Source: Lepas anatifera
Taxonomy: Eukaryota; Arthropoda; Thecostraca; Lepadidae
Assembly (NCBI GenBank): GCA_034440635.1
Contig: JAOTON010002088.1
Location: 434,001 to 498,000, forward strand
Length of the DNA stretch: 64,000 nt
Direction of reading: 5' to 3'
The notes beneath the pieces are model-generated. The model worked only from the letters and a program-made list of their open reading frames with translations. It did no database searches and was not told the origin of the DNA. Both the position numbers and the translations under genes were made by a program. Below are positions 23,784-35,142 of this stretch, in pieces. Every line of letters starts with the position of its first letter. The first letter of the stretch is position 1.

Positions 23784-25299
23784 ACAAGGGCAAACCTTGT
23801 TAGACCCTTGTTTACATGGAAAATTACTAGGGTAAAACGCAAAGCTTGTACGTTCAAAATCCGTGCCACGAAAACAAGGGAAATACAAGGAAAAGCCATG
23901 TAGAACAATGGTAGAACCATAGTACGACAAGGGTTGCTAAAAGACGTTGTAAAACCTTGTAACTTAACTATGGTTAACCTACATGGCAAAGACAATGGCT
24001 GACAACGTCCCCACAAGCCCTCTACTAGGTCATGATTACCCCACAACAAGGGTAGAACAAAGCCTTTGTCCGCCTTGTACGCAACCGCAGCCTTCCTACA
24101 GAGCGTGACGAGATTAGAACCTTGCTTAACAACCGCTTTACCAGTGCGTAACGGGGAGGGAACAAGGGTGTTGCAAGGTTCTTACAAGGGTAAAACGAGA
24201 CTCGGATTACGTCTTTACAATAGCGGCAGATACAGGACTTCATTTGGGGGAGCTTGGGCGCTCGCGCCCCCCGCATAGTGTCTGGACAGATCCGACTACG
24301 CATTTACTTTAGGCACCTGACATTTCATGGTGTGGAAGGGGCTTGAGCCCTCTTAGCCCCCCCTTGTGCCTACCTCTGCTTCAAAGGAACTTTTCAGTCT
24401 CTATGCGAAAGCTAAAGCGTTTTCGGCCCCAAATGCAACCGGAAGACCATCGGTAGAAAAGGGTAAGCATTGAGCCACCTCTCAAGCAAGAAAATAGCCC
24501 GCACGTTGTCTTACCCATATCGGTAAAACACAGCATCACCATCAGGCGCCGATCCATCTGAAGATACCAACAAGATCATATTGGAACTCAACTCACCCTA
24601 TTTTTCAAACGGGCCCATAAGGCAAACACAATTAGGTTCTACCCACTGCAGGTACCTAAGCCATATGATCAAATAGTCTGTGCTCGTTTGACACGAAAAT
24701 ATGAGCCTTAATACCAATATGGCATACATGCCTGAAGTAACCACATACCTACTTACCTGGACCTGGATTGACCATTCCAAATTGCCTCACTTTTCAACTA
24801 TTGGAACAGAGAACAATACTTTCCACTCGCAGATCACTGACAAATATTCCAGACAGCTTCCAAAGCTCCACGATTGATTAAAGAAAGTCACATTTATTCT
24901 AACCTACACGGCATGCGTGCCAGGCCACTGTGTATTGCCACGGGTAAACAGAAAGCAAGATGGCGACCCTAACCCGAGCAGGTATTTGAAACCATAGTCA
25001 AACGACAATGGCCGAGCAAGGGTGCAACAACGCCCTAGCTTTACCTACCAGCTACTTACAATGCCACTACAACGCCTAGTATTCAGTTAGTGCAGAGCTG
25101 GTGCGCTAGCAAGCGATGAACCAGGTATGAACGAGGCGCGCACTATTGTGGAAAGGCAAGGTTGTCATTCCGTAGTAATTGCATTGCTTTATGCTAGTGA
25201 CGTAACTAGGTTGTTTTACTTCGGTAATTGAACTACGGTGCAACTATTGTTCTGCAATAGTAAACCTTGTGAAACACATTTTAAGCTTGTCCTTGTAAT
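23784..25299. mobile_element. Putative DNA transposon with ACAAGG-rich ends (1.5 kb)
   Basis: The left end ACAAGGGCAAACCTTG and the right end ...AAGCTTGTCCTTGTAAT are imperfect inverted repeats, and an identical 8-bp sequence aaattttt flanks both sides (23776-23783 and 25300-25307). Being AT-rich, this duplication could be fortuitous. Within about 420 bp of the left end the words ACAAGGG and CCTTGT recur more than a dozen times, with a lower density at the right end; clustered subterminal motifs are characteristic of transposase-binding regions. No transposase is seen and the superfamily is unassigned. Confidence 0.5.
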
Positions 25300-25307
25300 A
25301 AATTTTT

Positions 25308-26325
25308 GTGGAGGTCCACGGTACTATGGCGGCGAGAGGCGTGAGCGTCACGCTTGAAGCCGGAAGCGTTGAGTTCCCATTGGGATGCCATTCAGGGGAA
25401 GGGGACATCGAGTCACTCGGTGGCTTGACTAATGCACTCATCTCCGACGTACCACGGAACCGGGGAAGTGGTACGCTATTGGGTAGTTAGTTCTTGTTTA
25501 CTTCTTACTTCCGGTTCAAATTGTTGTAACGAGGTTACGAGTGGATCCAAGGACAACGCGTTTATCTGCCAAACTCATCGATTTCTTTCTGCTAAAAACA
25601 ATGCTTTCACGATTCTAAACGGGTTTTCCCTCCCCTCCACCGAAAACCACCGGCCTAGATCCGGCCTCGAGCGAGGTTCACTTTGTCTGACTTTGTCCAT
25701 TATCACCTATGTACCTTATCAGGACAACCGGTACAATGTTCCGAGAAATATAATGGCCAAGTACGAGTTTTCGCCTTCTCTCGCTGTTTCGCTCACCTGA
25801 TAACCGCGTTTCCACACGCTCTCCGATAAAATACCTACCGTATCTGACTTGTTGGTCTCTTGATGAAGACTGGGGTTCAGTGTGTTTGCCTGGGTCAAGA
25901 TGAACCCCAAACTACTGCCTTCTCTCATTTCCGACTCTTTTACAAATGAGATGGGATATGGGATATTGTTTCACTGATGTCACGATTAAGAATGTAAGAA
26001 CTGAGAAAGGGAGGGGGGAGGGGGAATCCCTTCCGTCCCAACTTCACGGGAGGAGAGCCTGTCCTCTCGAGGTAGGAACACGGGCTGCTTCGCATTTCAC
26101 ATACCAGCTACGGCCCCGCCCCATCCTATCCTCTCAGGACCAGAGAAGTACTACCAATTTATTCGTGGGTGGAGGAGGAAGCCTGAACGTCCGTGTGTTT
26201 TGGAGAGCTATCGATACAGTTCATCATAACATTCATGACATTTGCACAGATCTCCAGTGGTTAGGTAGGAGAAAAACAAAAAATTGACTTGAGTTTGCAA
26301 ATTTTGGCTTGGACCTCTCCCGTCT
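25308..26325. other. Intronic sequence, no gene recognised
   Basis: Short open frames only. None has recognisable motifs or splice architecture that I can support. Confidence 0.4.
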
Positions 26326-26330
26326 TGCGA

Positions 26331-27215
26331 CGCCCATGATCCTGACCTCAGTGTGGCGTCAGTGCCCTGGTCCTAACGTCGGTGCGGCGTCAGTGCCCTG
26401 GTCCTAACGTCAGTGTGGTATCAGTACCCTGGTCCTAACGTCGGTGTGGCGTCAGTGCCCTGGTCTAACGTTGGTGTGGCGTCAGTGCTGTCCTAACGTC
26501 GGTTTGGCGTCAGTGCCCTGGTCCTAACGTCGGTGTGGCATCAGTGTCCTGGTCCTATGGTCGGTGTGGCGTCAGTGCCTGGTCCTAACGTTGGTGTGGC
26601 GTCAGTGCCCTGGTCTAACGTCGGTGTGGCGTCAGTGCCCTGTCTTAACGTCGGTGTGGCGTCAGGCCCTGGTTAACGTGTGTGGGCCAGTGCCCTGGTC
26701 CTAACGTCGGTGTGGCATCAGTGCCCTGGTCCTATGGTCGGTGTGGCGTCAGTGCCCTGGTCCTGACCTTATTGTGGCGTCAGTGCCCTGGTCCTAACCT
26801 TATTGTGGCGTCAGTGCCCTGGTCCTTTGGTCGGTGTGGCGTCAGTGCCCTGGTCCTATGGTCGGTGTGGCGTCAGTGCCCTGGTCCTGACCTTAGTGTG
26901 GCATCAGTCCTGGTCCTATGGTCGGTGTGCATCAGTGCCCTGGTCCTGACCTCTGTGTGGCATCAGTGCTCTGGTCCTATGATCGGTGTGGCATCAGTGC
27001 CCTGGTCCTGATCGTGTGGCATCAGTGCCCTGGTCCTGACCTCAGTGTGGCGTCAGTGCCCTGGTCCTAACCTCGGTATGGCGTCAGTGCCCTGGTCCTA
27101 ACGTCGGTGTGGCGTCAGTGCCCTGGTCCTAACGTCGGTGTGTCGTCAGTGCCCTGGTCCCGACCTCAGTGTGGCGTCAGTGCCCTGGTCCTAACGTCAG
27201 TGTGGTAGCAGAAGG
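26331..27215. repeat. 31-bp minisatellite
   Basis: A unit of about 31 bp (core GTGGCGTCAGTGCCCTGG followed by TCCTAACGTCGGT or TCCTATGGTCGGT variants) is repeated roughly 28 times. Variant types are interspersed, for example TCCTGACCTCAGT near both ends and TCCTATGGTCGGT in the middle, suggesting internal block duplications. Open frames across it are by-products of the repeat. Confidence 0.9.
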
Positions 27216-29776
27216 TACGTGGTCGTAACCTCAGTGTCACGACAGTACCGTGGTTGTGGGCATCGCCGTGACGGCCGTCACGCCCTAGACTCAGCAACAT
27301 GTTTCGTGACGGCCATGCCAGCGTGGTCACCGTCCCGTCACGCCTGGCTTGTGCAAAGGCGGGTTCGGATGTATCGCGAAGGCAGGGTAATTTTATACGG
27401 AAATATTTGATTCTCGGACATCTACAGTTTACTTCAGTGCTGACTTTAAAATATGCTTCTGTTCATGATTGATGTGCTGGTTACAATTAAGGAGAATTCA
27501 TGACTGAAAAGCTAACAAGGGGGAAAGGGAGCCGTGGCCCCCTCCAAAACCTAAAAATATTTCTTGGGCCCTAAAAAGGATCTCGTTTTAGCCTTTTTTC
27601 TTTAAAGATACTACATTTTTTGCGATTTTTTCTCAATTTAGCCCCCCTCAACGTTGATTTGGCCCCTCCTAAAGTTGGTCCTTGATCCGCCAATGCTGTG
27701 GTATTCCCAGCAACAACTATGATTTTCGAGTTTTTTTCGGTTTCACGTTGTGATTGGCAGACTAATACTTACCTACGTAGAACGCTCGCTTGCGGAAGGT
27801 GGTATGTTGTTCCGCAAGACACACATTCCATGCGTAGACTGTACCGCATGACATGCACCGCTTGTGCTGTTCCGCAGGGCTGGAATTCGCCGCGCGCGTG
27901 TAACGGCGTCGAGCGTGTCACGCCTTCAGCATTTCGTTGGAGATCAGCCTAATCTCTGTCTTGGTTGTTTGTTGGAAAACAAGGTCTTTTTTCGATCACA
28001 AGTGTTTTGCAAAGGGTCTGATTTTACCGTACACCGTAGAATAACAATCTATACATTGTTCATTAATTCTCGAGTGAAAAAAATTATGGAAGTAAAGGCG
28101 TATCCGTAGTGCATTCAGTACTTCGTTGCTTGAGCCCCGTCGCCACTGCGGAGGCCACGGGGCTCAAGTACCTGCCACTGAGGTGTATGCCAGGCAAAGC
28201 ATCCCAAACTGTGGAAGCCCAGTTCTTGAAGAAAGCCAGACGATCTGCGGGAGTTAAAGGCATCCCATTTTGCTATCTCGAAGATCGGCCACAGTTAGGA
28301 ACGTCATACTTCGTCAACGGCTTCTAAAAGAGCGCGTCATTTTTATCTTCAAAAACTGCGTTGCTTTAAATCGAAATGAAGCTCCTTGTCAAAGTTTTCG
28401 TGTGAAATAAGATAACTACCGCCATTTTCTCAGTGGACGAACTTATTTGTCCTCTGCCGGTGTAAAGTAATCGAGGGAGGCTTAAAATCTGCTTAGGTAG
28501 CGATTCACGCATGTCATTTCCACATTTGAGTACCTGTAATTAGAGCTGTGGCTTACTGAGATGGGACCAATTCAGCTCCCTCATGTATTATTTTTCTCAC
28601 TGATCTCCTGTTTTACGTGATCGGCCTCACCCGAATTATCTCAACGGCAGAACGTTCAACTCCACTCGCTCGTTTTGTTATCTCCCATCTGGCAACCTTG
28701 AGCGTAAGTAACACTTGTGACGTTGTAAATCTTACAGGAACCTTTGTTCTGTTTGACAACAAAGCGGCTGGCGATGGGTGCGAGGCCGTTTGGCCTGGTT
28801 TCTCTGTGGTCCGTTCCAGGCGGTGGGAACCGGAGCGCGTCGGCTCCGGCTCCGGGACCATCCAACCGTTTGTCGGCTCCTGTTCAGGCGTTCCCCGTTA
28901 CCTGGAACTCCGCGCGTCCGTGTGACAGACGTCCAGGCCTAACAGAGCGAGCTTTCTCCGAAATGTGTTCATCACCTTCTAATTCGGTCGTGGAACGTGT
29001 ACGCGTCGAACGCGCCCCGCTTACTTTTTCTCCGATGAAGACAGGTTTAGACATTTTCCCCTCTTCGAAAATTTCGTCGTTTCTTGAAGACCCGGGTTCA
29101 AGGCCCGGCGGCTTCCCTGAACAAGGAGCAAGCTGGCTCCCGAGAAACCCTTCCAACAGGGAAAGAGTTGGCGACGCCATATGACCCTGGCAGTTGGTGC
29201 GTCGATAAGCCCCAAAAATTATTATTATCATCGTTTCTTGAATCTGAAAGAGGCAGCATTAATTTTGTTGAAAAGGTTATTAAGGTTAGGTTAGCCATCT
29301 TTATAAGCTTGCACAGGGGTAGGAACAGTGAAGGAATGCAGGGGAAGTATGGCCCACCCAATGTTCAAGATCTAAACCAGCGACCCTGTGACGTTGACTG
29401 GAAAGAAACGGCTTCCAAACACATATGGGCCCCCCAATCTTCTGGACATTCCTTTACCTATGAGCCCCCTCCCTTCGGCTCTGTGCTATGCTTCACTCCA
29501 CCCCCCCCTCCCTGACTCTGCTCTTTTTAGTACAGCCCTCCCCCCGTTCGGTGCTGTACGAGCTGAGCTCCGGTGTCCGGACGCGGGGATGCGTCCCCCG
29601 TGCGTCCTTTGTGCGGGCGTGGCCTACGACCGCGATCGATAGCTGATGTAGGGCGTGTGTACGGTGGTGCCGCCTGGAAATAGAACTGCGCACATTCCCG
29701 AGAAGAAGCAGAGGTTTAGCGTCACTAAAGAGTGGTGGTCGATGCTGATTGCTGAGTACTACGAATGCGGTGCCTC
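27216..29776. other. Intronic sequence, no gene recognised
   Basis: A stretch of unsorted sequence. Near 27530-27690 there are ggccccctcc / ccttgatccgccaatgctg words like those at the ends of small hAT-type MITEs elsewhere in the window, but the boundaries are not clear. No exon could be supported. Confidence 0.4.
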
Positions 29777-31206
29777 ATTAAAAACCTCGGCCTGCGGCCT
29801 GGGCTAACGCCCCACCGGCGCAGGAGAGCCGCATGACAATGTGCTGAAAGCAAACCATATTTCGTTCTTAATGTATCTCTTCATAAGCCTGCAAGTCAGT
29901 TTTATCATTCTTTTCTTTGAAATAACCAATAAAGATTACGTGGTCACCCCCGGATTCGAACCGGACCTACCTGATCAAGAGACAGGGCCTCTAACCACTA
30001 GACCACCGTGCCATACCACTCACCCTCCCACTAGCTGAACAGCTGTGACCCGTCAGGAGGTCACTGGCTAGTACAACTCCGCCGAATATGCCGGGCCGCT
30101 GGCGCCGGGTGCTGTGCTTGTCCCGAAAAGGCACGATATGAATGTGCTTCTAGAAGACGAACCAAGCATTCTTTTGGGCTGAAATTACTTGTATCGTCGA
30201 GTTAGGATCCTTAGCTAGGTTCATGCCAAATTTCTTCCACTTCCATCCATTTTAAGGACTTGAAACCATGGTGAGAAGCAATGGTGGTCCGAGAAATTTA
30301 GCATCTTGTAATACATTTTTGGACTAATTACTCGAAAGCCATTAGAGATAGGTGGGTAGTATAAGTGAGCGAAATGACCGCAAGTAACTTTCCTATTCAG
30401 CCCTGTCAGTTCTGAGTTTGTGAGTGACATGAGCTTGGAACCAGGAAGATGCAAATAAAAAGTTTTTTTACTCAATTTCTATTTATGCCTATAAAACAAA
30501 GAATTTTACATTCACAATTTCCATCTACAAATATTATCAGGCGGAAGCAATGTTCTTTCATTATTTGAAATGAAAACTCAAATCGGTCAATTAGATTGTG
30601 AGATATTAACGTTGAAATGAAATGAACCAAAATTCAGTCTTCCGGAAGAACTGTAAAAAGTAGGTCAAAATTTTGCGTTTTGCACTCAAAACTATGCCTA
30701 AGCACTACAAAATTTTCCTAGCTACCCCTCGGTAACTGCCTTTCAGCTAACTGAGGCCTGTCTTCTGACATTTCGAGCGCACAAGTCGGCCATCAACTTT
30801 TAGCAGGTTTTTGCTCGCGTGAGAAATGCCGCGTTTTCGCGCAACAAATATTGTCGGATCAGCTCAATTCGTTTTCCCTAGCTGGCCCTCGTTATCTTTC
30901 GAAAAGGACATAAGTTTTGAGTTCGTAGGTTAAGAAGTAAAAATTAGAAAAATATAAAACAGAAAAAGTTTGAGCCAAAATTTCTCAAAACCTATTTTGG
31001 ATTTCAACTCGGGGCTTCAGTTTGGGTGTCTGGAGCAGACGGGCTATCACCCTACAAAATTCCAGAGCTCTGACATCAATTCTCAGGACTGACAGACGCC
31101 AACAACAACAACAACAGACCACGACGAGACCCGTCTGAGCGGCCAGAATAGAGCCGCTTGAGAAATCTCAATGCGCTTCGCTCCATGGATTTCGTCATGC
31201 GGCTCT
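29777..31206 (-). repeat. Composite interspersed repeat, inverted partner of 41374-42765
   Basis: About 1.4 kb here is similar over its length, with many substitutions, to the + strand segment at 41374-42765 (for example the 'ggcttttgagtaat' and 'acttgaaaccatggtgagaagcaa' words). The core 29825-31206 is bounded by the inverted words AGAGCCGCATGAC and GTCATGCGGCTCT, so it may be an inverted-repeat DNA element, but similarity continues about 50 bp past the left boundary. It includes the tRNA-like segment at 29941-30012. The sequence is present in at least two diverged copies, so it is a transposable family of uncertain class. Confidence 0.65.
29941..30012 (-). ncRNA. Degenerate tRNA-like sequence (Pol III promoter) in composite repeat
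   Basis: Read on the - strand, it has an A box TGGTCTAGTGG (30006-29996) and a B box GGTTCGAATCC (29962-29952) at tRNA spacing. The anticodon stem has a mismatch and the acceptor stem is not clean, so I regard it as a tRNA-derived SINE head or fossil. The cognate copy at 42525-42596 is more decayed. Confidence 0.55.
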
Positions 31207-31479
31207 GACATGGTGGCGAAATGTTTACGGTTGATTTGTATTTCGGTGATAAATGTTGTGGGATGATTGTTTTGATCAGTATGGGCTGCTCCTCTGTGAG
31301 GTGTGACAGGTGGAGAGCTATGGCAGGGCTGTAGTTATCCGGGAAAGCGCACTGTCCACCCCCAGCCGGGCCGGAAACGCGGCTCGGTGGGGTACACATG
31401 GACGCCGCTTAGGTGAGACGGACGGAATACCGCCCGGGTGGTTAACGCGGGGATGCCGTTTCGACGGGGCAGGTAGGAG
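31207..31479. other. Flank of composite repeat, no gene recognised
   Basis: No features apart from a rise in GC content toward the adjoining minisatellites. Confidence 0.4.
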
Positions 31480-31700
31480 GCTCCGGCTGGGTGGGGTACA
31501 CAGGGAGGCGGTTTGGACGGGACGGGCGGGACAGGTAGAGTCACGGCTGGCTGGGGTACACGGGAAGGGGGTTTGGACGGACGGGCGGGACAGGTAGAGT
31601 CACGGCTGGCTGGGGTACACGGGAAGGGGGGTTTGGACGGGACGGGCGGGACAGGCAGAGTCACGGCTGGGTGGGGTACACGGGAAGGGGGTTTGGACGG
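31480..31700. repeat. 58-61-bp minisatellite
   Basis: About four units contain GGTTTGGACGGGACGGGCGG and GTCACGGCTGGCTGGGGTAC separated by short spacers. It is the first of three different tandem arrays that abut each other. Confidence 0.8.
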
Positions 31701-31739
31701 CGCTGGCTGCGGCGACACACCCCGCCACGTCGGCAGAGG

Positions 31740-32045
31740 CGCCGCTCTGCCTGCCGCCAGGTACCGCGCCGCTGCGGTTGCCGCCAGGTACCGCGCTGCT
31801 GCTGCTGCCGCCAGGTACCACGCCGCTCTGCCTGCCGCCAGGTACCACGCTGCTCTGGCTGCCGCCAGGTACCACGCCGCTCTGCCTGCCGCCAGGTACC
31901 GCGCCGCTGCGGCTGCCGCCAGGTACCGCGCTGCTGCGGCTGCCGCCAGGTACCACGCCGCTCTGCCTGCCGCCAGGTACCACGCTGCTCTGGCTGCCGC
32001 CAGGTACCACGCCGCTGCGGCTGCCGCCAGGTACCGCGCCGCTCC
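31740..32045. repeat. 27-bp minisatellite
   Basis: About eleven units of 27 bp with core GCCGCCAGGTACCRCGC. The second half of each unit alternates between GCTCTGCCT, GCTCTGGCT and GCTGCGGCT types. The period is a multiple of three, so frames on both strands remain open across it, which makes long but unconvincing repetitive reading frames. Confidence 0.85.
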
Positions 32046-32205
32046 AGTGTGCGTGTCCAATGGAGGCAGTGCCGCGCCACCGTGCGTGTCCGATGGAGGC
32101 AGTGCCGCGCCACCGTGCGTGTCCGATGGAGGCAGTGCCGCGCCACCGTGCGTGTCCGACGGAGGCAGTGCCGCGCCACCGTGGGTGTCCGATGGAGGCG
32201 GTGGC
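32046..32205. repeat. 33-bp minisatellite
   Basis: About five units of 33 bp (core GTGCGTGTCCGATGGAGGC, then AGTGCCGCGCCACC) directly follow the 27-bp array. The period is again a multiple of three. Confidence 0.85.
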
Positions 32206-33980
32206 GACCGCCGGCCGGCCCCGCTGTCCAGTCAGGTGTGGGCGAGCTGGGCAGTCAGTTCAGATGAGAAGCGGAGCGGACGCGGCATTGCTGGGAAATC
32301 GGCTGAAAGCTGAAAAATGCTACTTTTTGAAGGATGGGATAAATTATATGCACTGGGCGGTTCTTTACTCAACTTAGATGCGCAAAAATCATTCTAAATA
32401 ATCATGTAAAACTCTGAAACACTCGGCTCATATTGATCCTCATCTGACTGCGATGGAAATTTGTGCCAACAGCACCAATCATCTTTTCAAGCTGAAACAT
32501 GATTATTTCCTCCTGGGACTCTCCAGGATCCTGGAATTCCATGACGACTGGCCTTATGCTGTGTCCATTATTTACATATGGCGTGAGGGTTGCGACATGA
32601 TTAGAGACGAATGCACCGAACGGTCATTGCCATGATCCATTCTTAATAGTCCATTATTGGTACCATGGTGCGTCTGCGACCGATACTGACGGTCAATACT
32701 GGAGGTGGGCCGTATGGCCGGACCGCCTCCCAGTAGAAGCTCTAAGTCCAACGCCTGTATTCGATCAGAAGTATCCTCTACGCTGTTTAAGGAGAGGCGG
32801 GGACTGGAGGGATCTTCTGCTGACTGAGCGTCTCGATCACGTTGTTTCCACTTCGACGTTGTTGTTCCTGAGAACGCGGCCGTGAGCCGCGGCGTGAGTC
32901 CTGGCGTGTGAGCCGGGGCGGCGCAATCTGGCACAATCGGTGTGCCGTGGCGCCGCGTGCTGTGGCCGATGGTGTTGTCGAATTACCCGGCTAAGTAAGC
33001 ACGTAGGCCACGCACGCCACCTGCCAGCCACCTGTGGTTGACGAGCCCGCCCCCAGGCAGTGGTTCTGTGGTAAAACAACGAGCTTAGCGTGACCGAGTA
33101 CCGATGATCCTGCTAGTGCCGTGATAGTCAAGAGTATAGTTTGGTTCAGCTGGTGAAGTGTTTGTGAACCTCGATTTGGACGGCTGGTGTCTTGGTCAGG
33201 ACAGGGTCCGATTTGTGCCAGCAGAGCCATTGCTTTGACCGGGTAGAAGGCCGATGAAAAGATCATCTGATTGAATTCGCCGCTTTATTTCGTCGGAAGG
33301 AAATTTAACTAATTCGATACACTGAATGCATTTATTCTAAGACAGTATCGTGAAACAAATAGAAAGGGTGCACAAAAGAGGATCCCTGCAAACCTATAGG
33401 TATTCGAGTGTCCTCGGCTGACATTTTCTACCTAGCCAGTAGTTATGTGACCCGCACGACACCAGCCAGTTGCGATAAGAAACCAGCCGGAGACTGGGCG
33501 GGATCGATTCCGCTGCCACGATCCGGCGGAGCTCTCTAGCGCGGCTGTGGGCGGTTCTGAAGCGACCCGAATCGACACGCACGCTGCCGCCGCGACCAAA
33601 ACAACGCCTCCGAAAACAACGGCCAAGCAGGCCCACTGAACGGTCCTGCATATCGCCGTGGATTTAAAGTTCAGGCCTCTCTTTTTCCCATTGATTTACT
33701 CATCGCCACCCGAAAGTGTTTATTTTGTTCTGGAGTAGAATACCACCGGAAAAGACCCGCTCAGCATTCGCGTCTGTGCATCCGGCTGCTTTGGCTTGAA
33801 GGGGTGTGATGAAGAGTTGACCTCATACCTAATTCCGTGTGATTCTGTTGTTATCACTCTGCTGGCAGGTTTCGTTTGCCGACAGGGCACAGCTACCATG
33901 CGCCTTTTTCAACGTTGCCTTTCACTCTTCAAACTCTTTACATTCACTCTCTGACAGGCAGAGACGGCGGATTCCATTTT
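32206..33980. other. Intronic sequence, no gene recognised
   Basis: A CpG-rich patch at 32870-33070 and another at 33500-33620 were inspected on both strands for start codons with donors; none was convincing. Confidence 0.4.
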
Positions 33981-33984
33981 CGAG

Positions 33985-34060
33985 AAGTGGTGCAAGATTT
34001 TCTGGAGGGGGCGCCTTCCTCCCCAGGGGGCGCCATCATCTCTTGGGGGGCGCCTTTGCT
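33985..34060. repeat. Short GGGGGCGCC array
   Basis: Three GGGGGCGCC blocks, spaced by about 20-26 bp and followed by tttgctatcca, match the units of the larger array at 47690-48970. It is probably a fragment of the same element family. Confidence 0.6.
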
Positions 34061-34438
34061 ATCCAATGGCCAGAGCTGCAAAAAGTCGGGCTCTCGGGTC
34101 ATAAAGTGCCCGACAGATTTTAGGGCACGGTATGGTCTTGCGACAGATCTTACAATCTGTGAGAAAAAAATCTTGAAAGGAAGCAGAAAATATTTTTTGT
34201 TCTAAAAAAACTCAATATTAGAATTGTCACCTCTTTCACTCAACAAGTTTTTCATGAATTTGCACCTCTCCCATATCAAGCCAGTGTGCGGCAAGAACCG
34301 ATGGAAAATCGAGGGCTTATGCACAGAGGGTCTTTTCGAGGGACTTATGAATCGAGGAACCTTTGAATAGAGGGCCTTATGCACAGAGGGCCTTTTAAAC
34401 GTCACCCAGAAAATCCTCTGCTGGAAAAATTCCTTCAC

Positions 34439-34605
34439 CGGCCTGTCGGGCCCGATTTGTATTCCATAGCACGCGACAGCTTGGCCCGACAGGCCGCCGT
34501 AAAGGTAAAGGCGACAGGCAAAACAGTTTTTTTCCTTCGTTTCCTTCGTTTGGAAGTACGCTCAACGCTGCCGCAAGGGCGCTGTTTGAACAGCGCCCTT
34601 GCGGC
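34439..34605. repeat. Two strong inverted repeats
   Basis: CGGCCTGTCGGGCC at 34439-34452 is mirrored by GGCCCGACAGGCCG at 34483-34496. A second hairpin has perfect 17-bp arms (GCCGCAAGGGCGCTGTT at 34570-34586 and its complement at 34589-34605) with a 2-nt loop. A tandem duplication of 'cttatgcacagagggncttt' lies just upstream (34316-34396). The cluster may be the remains of an inverted-repeat element. Confidence 0.6.
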
Positions 34606-34796
34606 AAAGCCGGTGTAAAAGGAAAGGCCTTGGTTTGAAGAAAAGCAGCGCGGTTTGATGTGTTGCCTTGTGGATATGGCGGAGGCCAAGGCCCTGGTTG
34701 TGTTTTTGATTATTTTTCTCTTGCATTACTTTGGTATACATCTTGAGTAAACTGGTTGAGCCTGGATTTCATCGTCCATAGTTGAAGGGCTGATAA

Positions 34797-35026
34797 ATGG
34801 CTCCGATTAAGCTGAAGCCCCTTCCACCGTCCCGTGTCAAGCTTAAATGTGGATTTGAGGGATGTGGATATTTTGGCGAGAAACGTTTTTTTAAGGAGCA
34901 TCAGCGAATCAAGCATTCTGGGCTGCCCTGCAAGTTCAGGAACAGTGGTTTTGGCCAAGGAGGTCGTTTTGAAGCATGGATCAAACAGCAGGCAGATCAG
35001 AACAGTGTGGGGGAGAAAACAAAGAA
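34797..35026 (+). CDS. Possible C2H2 zinc-finger exon (unrecognised gene or element)
   Basis: An ATG-initiated frame of 76 codons contains one C2H2-type finger, C-x4-C-x12-H-x4-H (CGFEGCGYF...HQRIKH), flanked by basic segments, and runs to a consensus donor GTAAGT at 35027. The lysine- and glutamine-rich tail has no further motif. It lies inside the large intron of the MARVEL-like gene on the same strand, next to the 3' end of the LINE at 35048. It could be a fragment of a transposon-encoded DNA-binding protein or of another gene. The finger spacing is canonical, but the exon has no visible partner. Confidence 0.35.
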
Positions 35027-35142
35027 GTAAGTGATGTTGATGTGGTGTTCTTGAACTTGAACTTGAAGGATACGGACTTAATGAGGCTCTAGGCCTGTAG
35101 GTGTCCGGTCTTAGTGAGCTCGTGTAAGTGTGGTTTCACTAC

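Noticed and set aside
26331..27215. CRISPR-like regular array
   Set aside because: The whole 31-bp unit repeats without unique spacers, and the context is animal intronic DNA; it is a minisatellite.
31335..32313. Open frames of 199-266 codons on both strands with Ala/Arg/Tyr-rich repeats
   Set aside because: Periods of 27 and 33 bp keep every frame open; overlapping long frames on both strands argue for tandem repeat, not protein.
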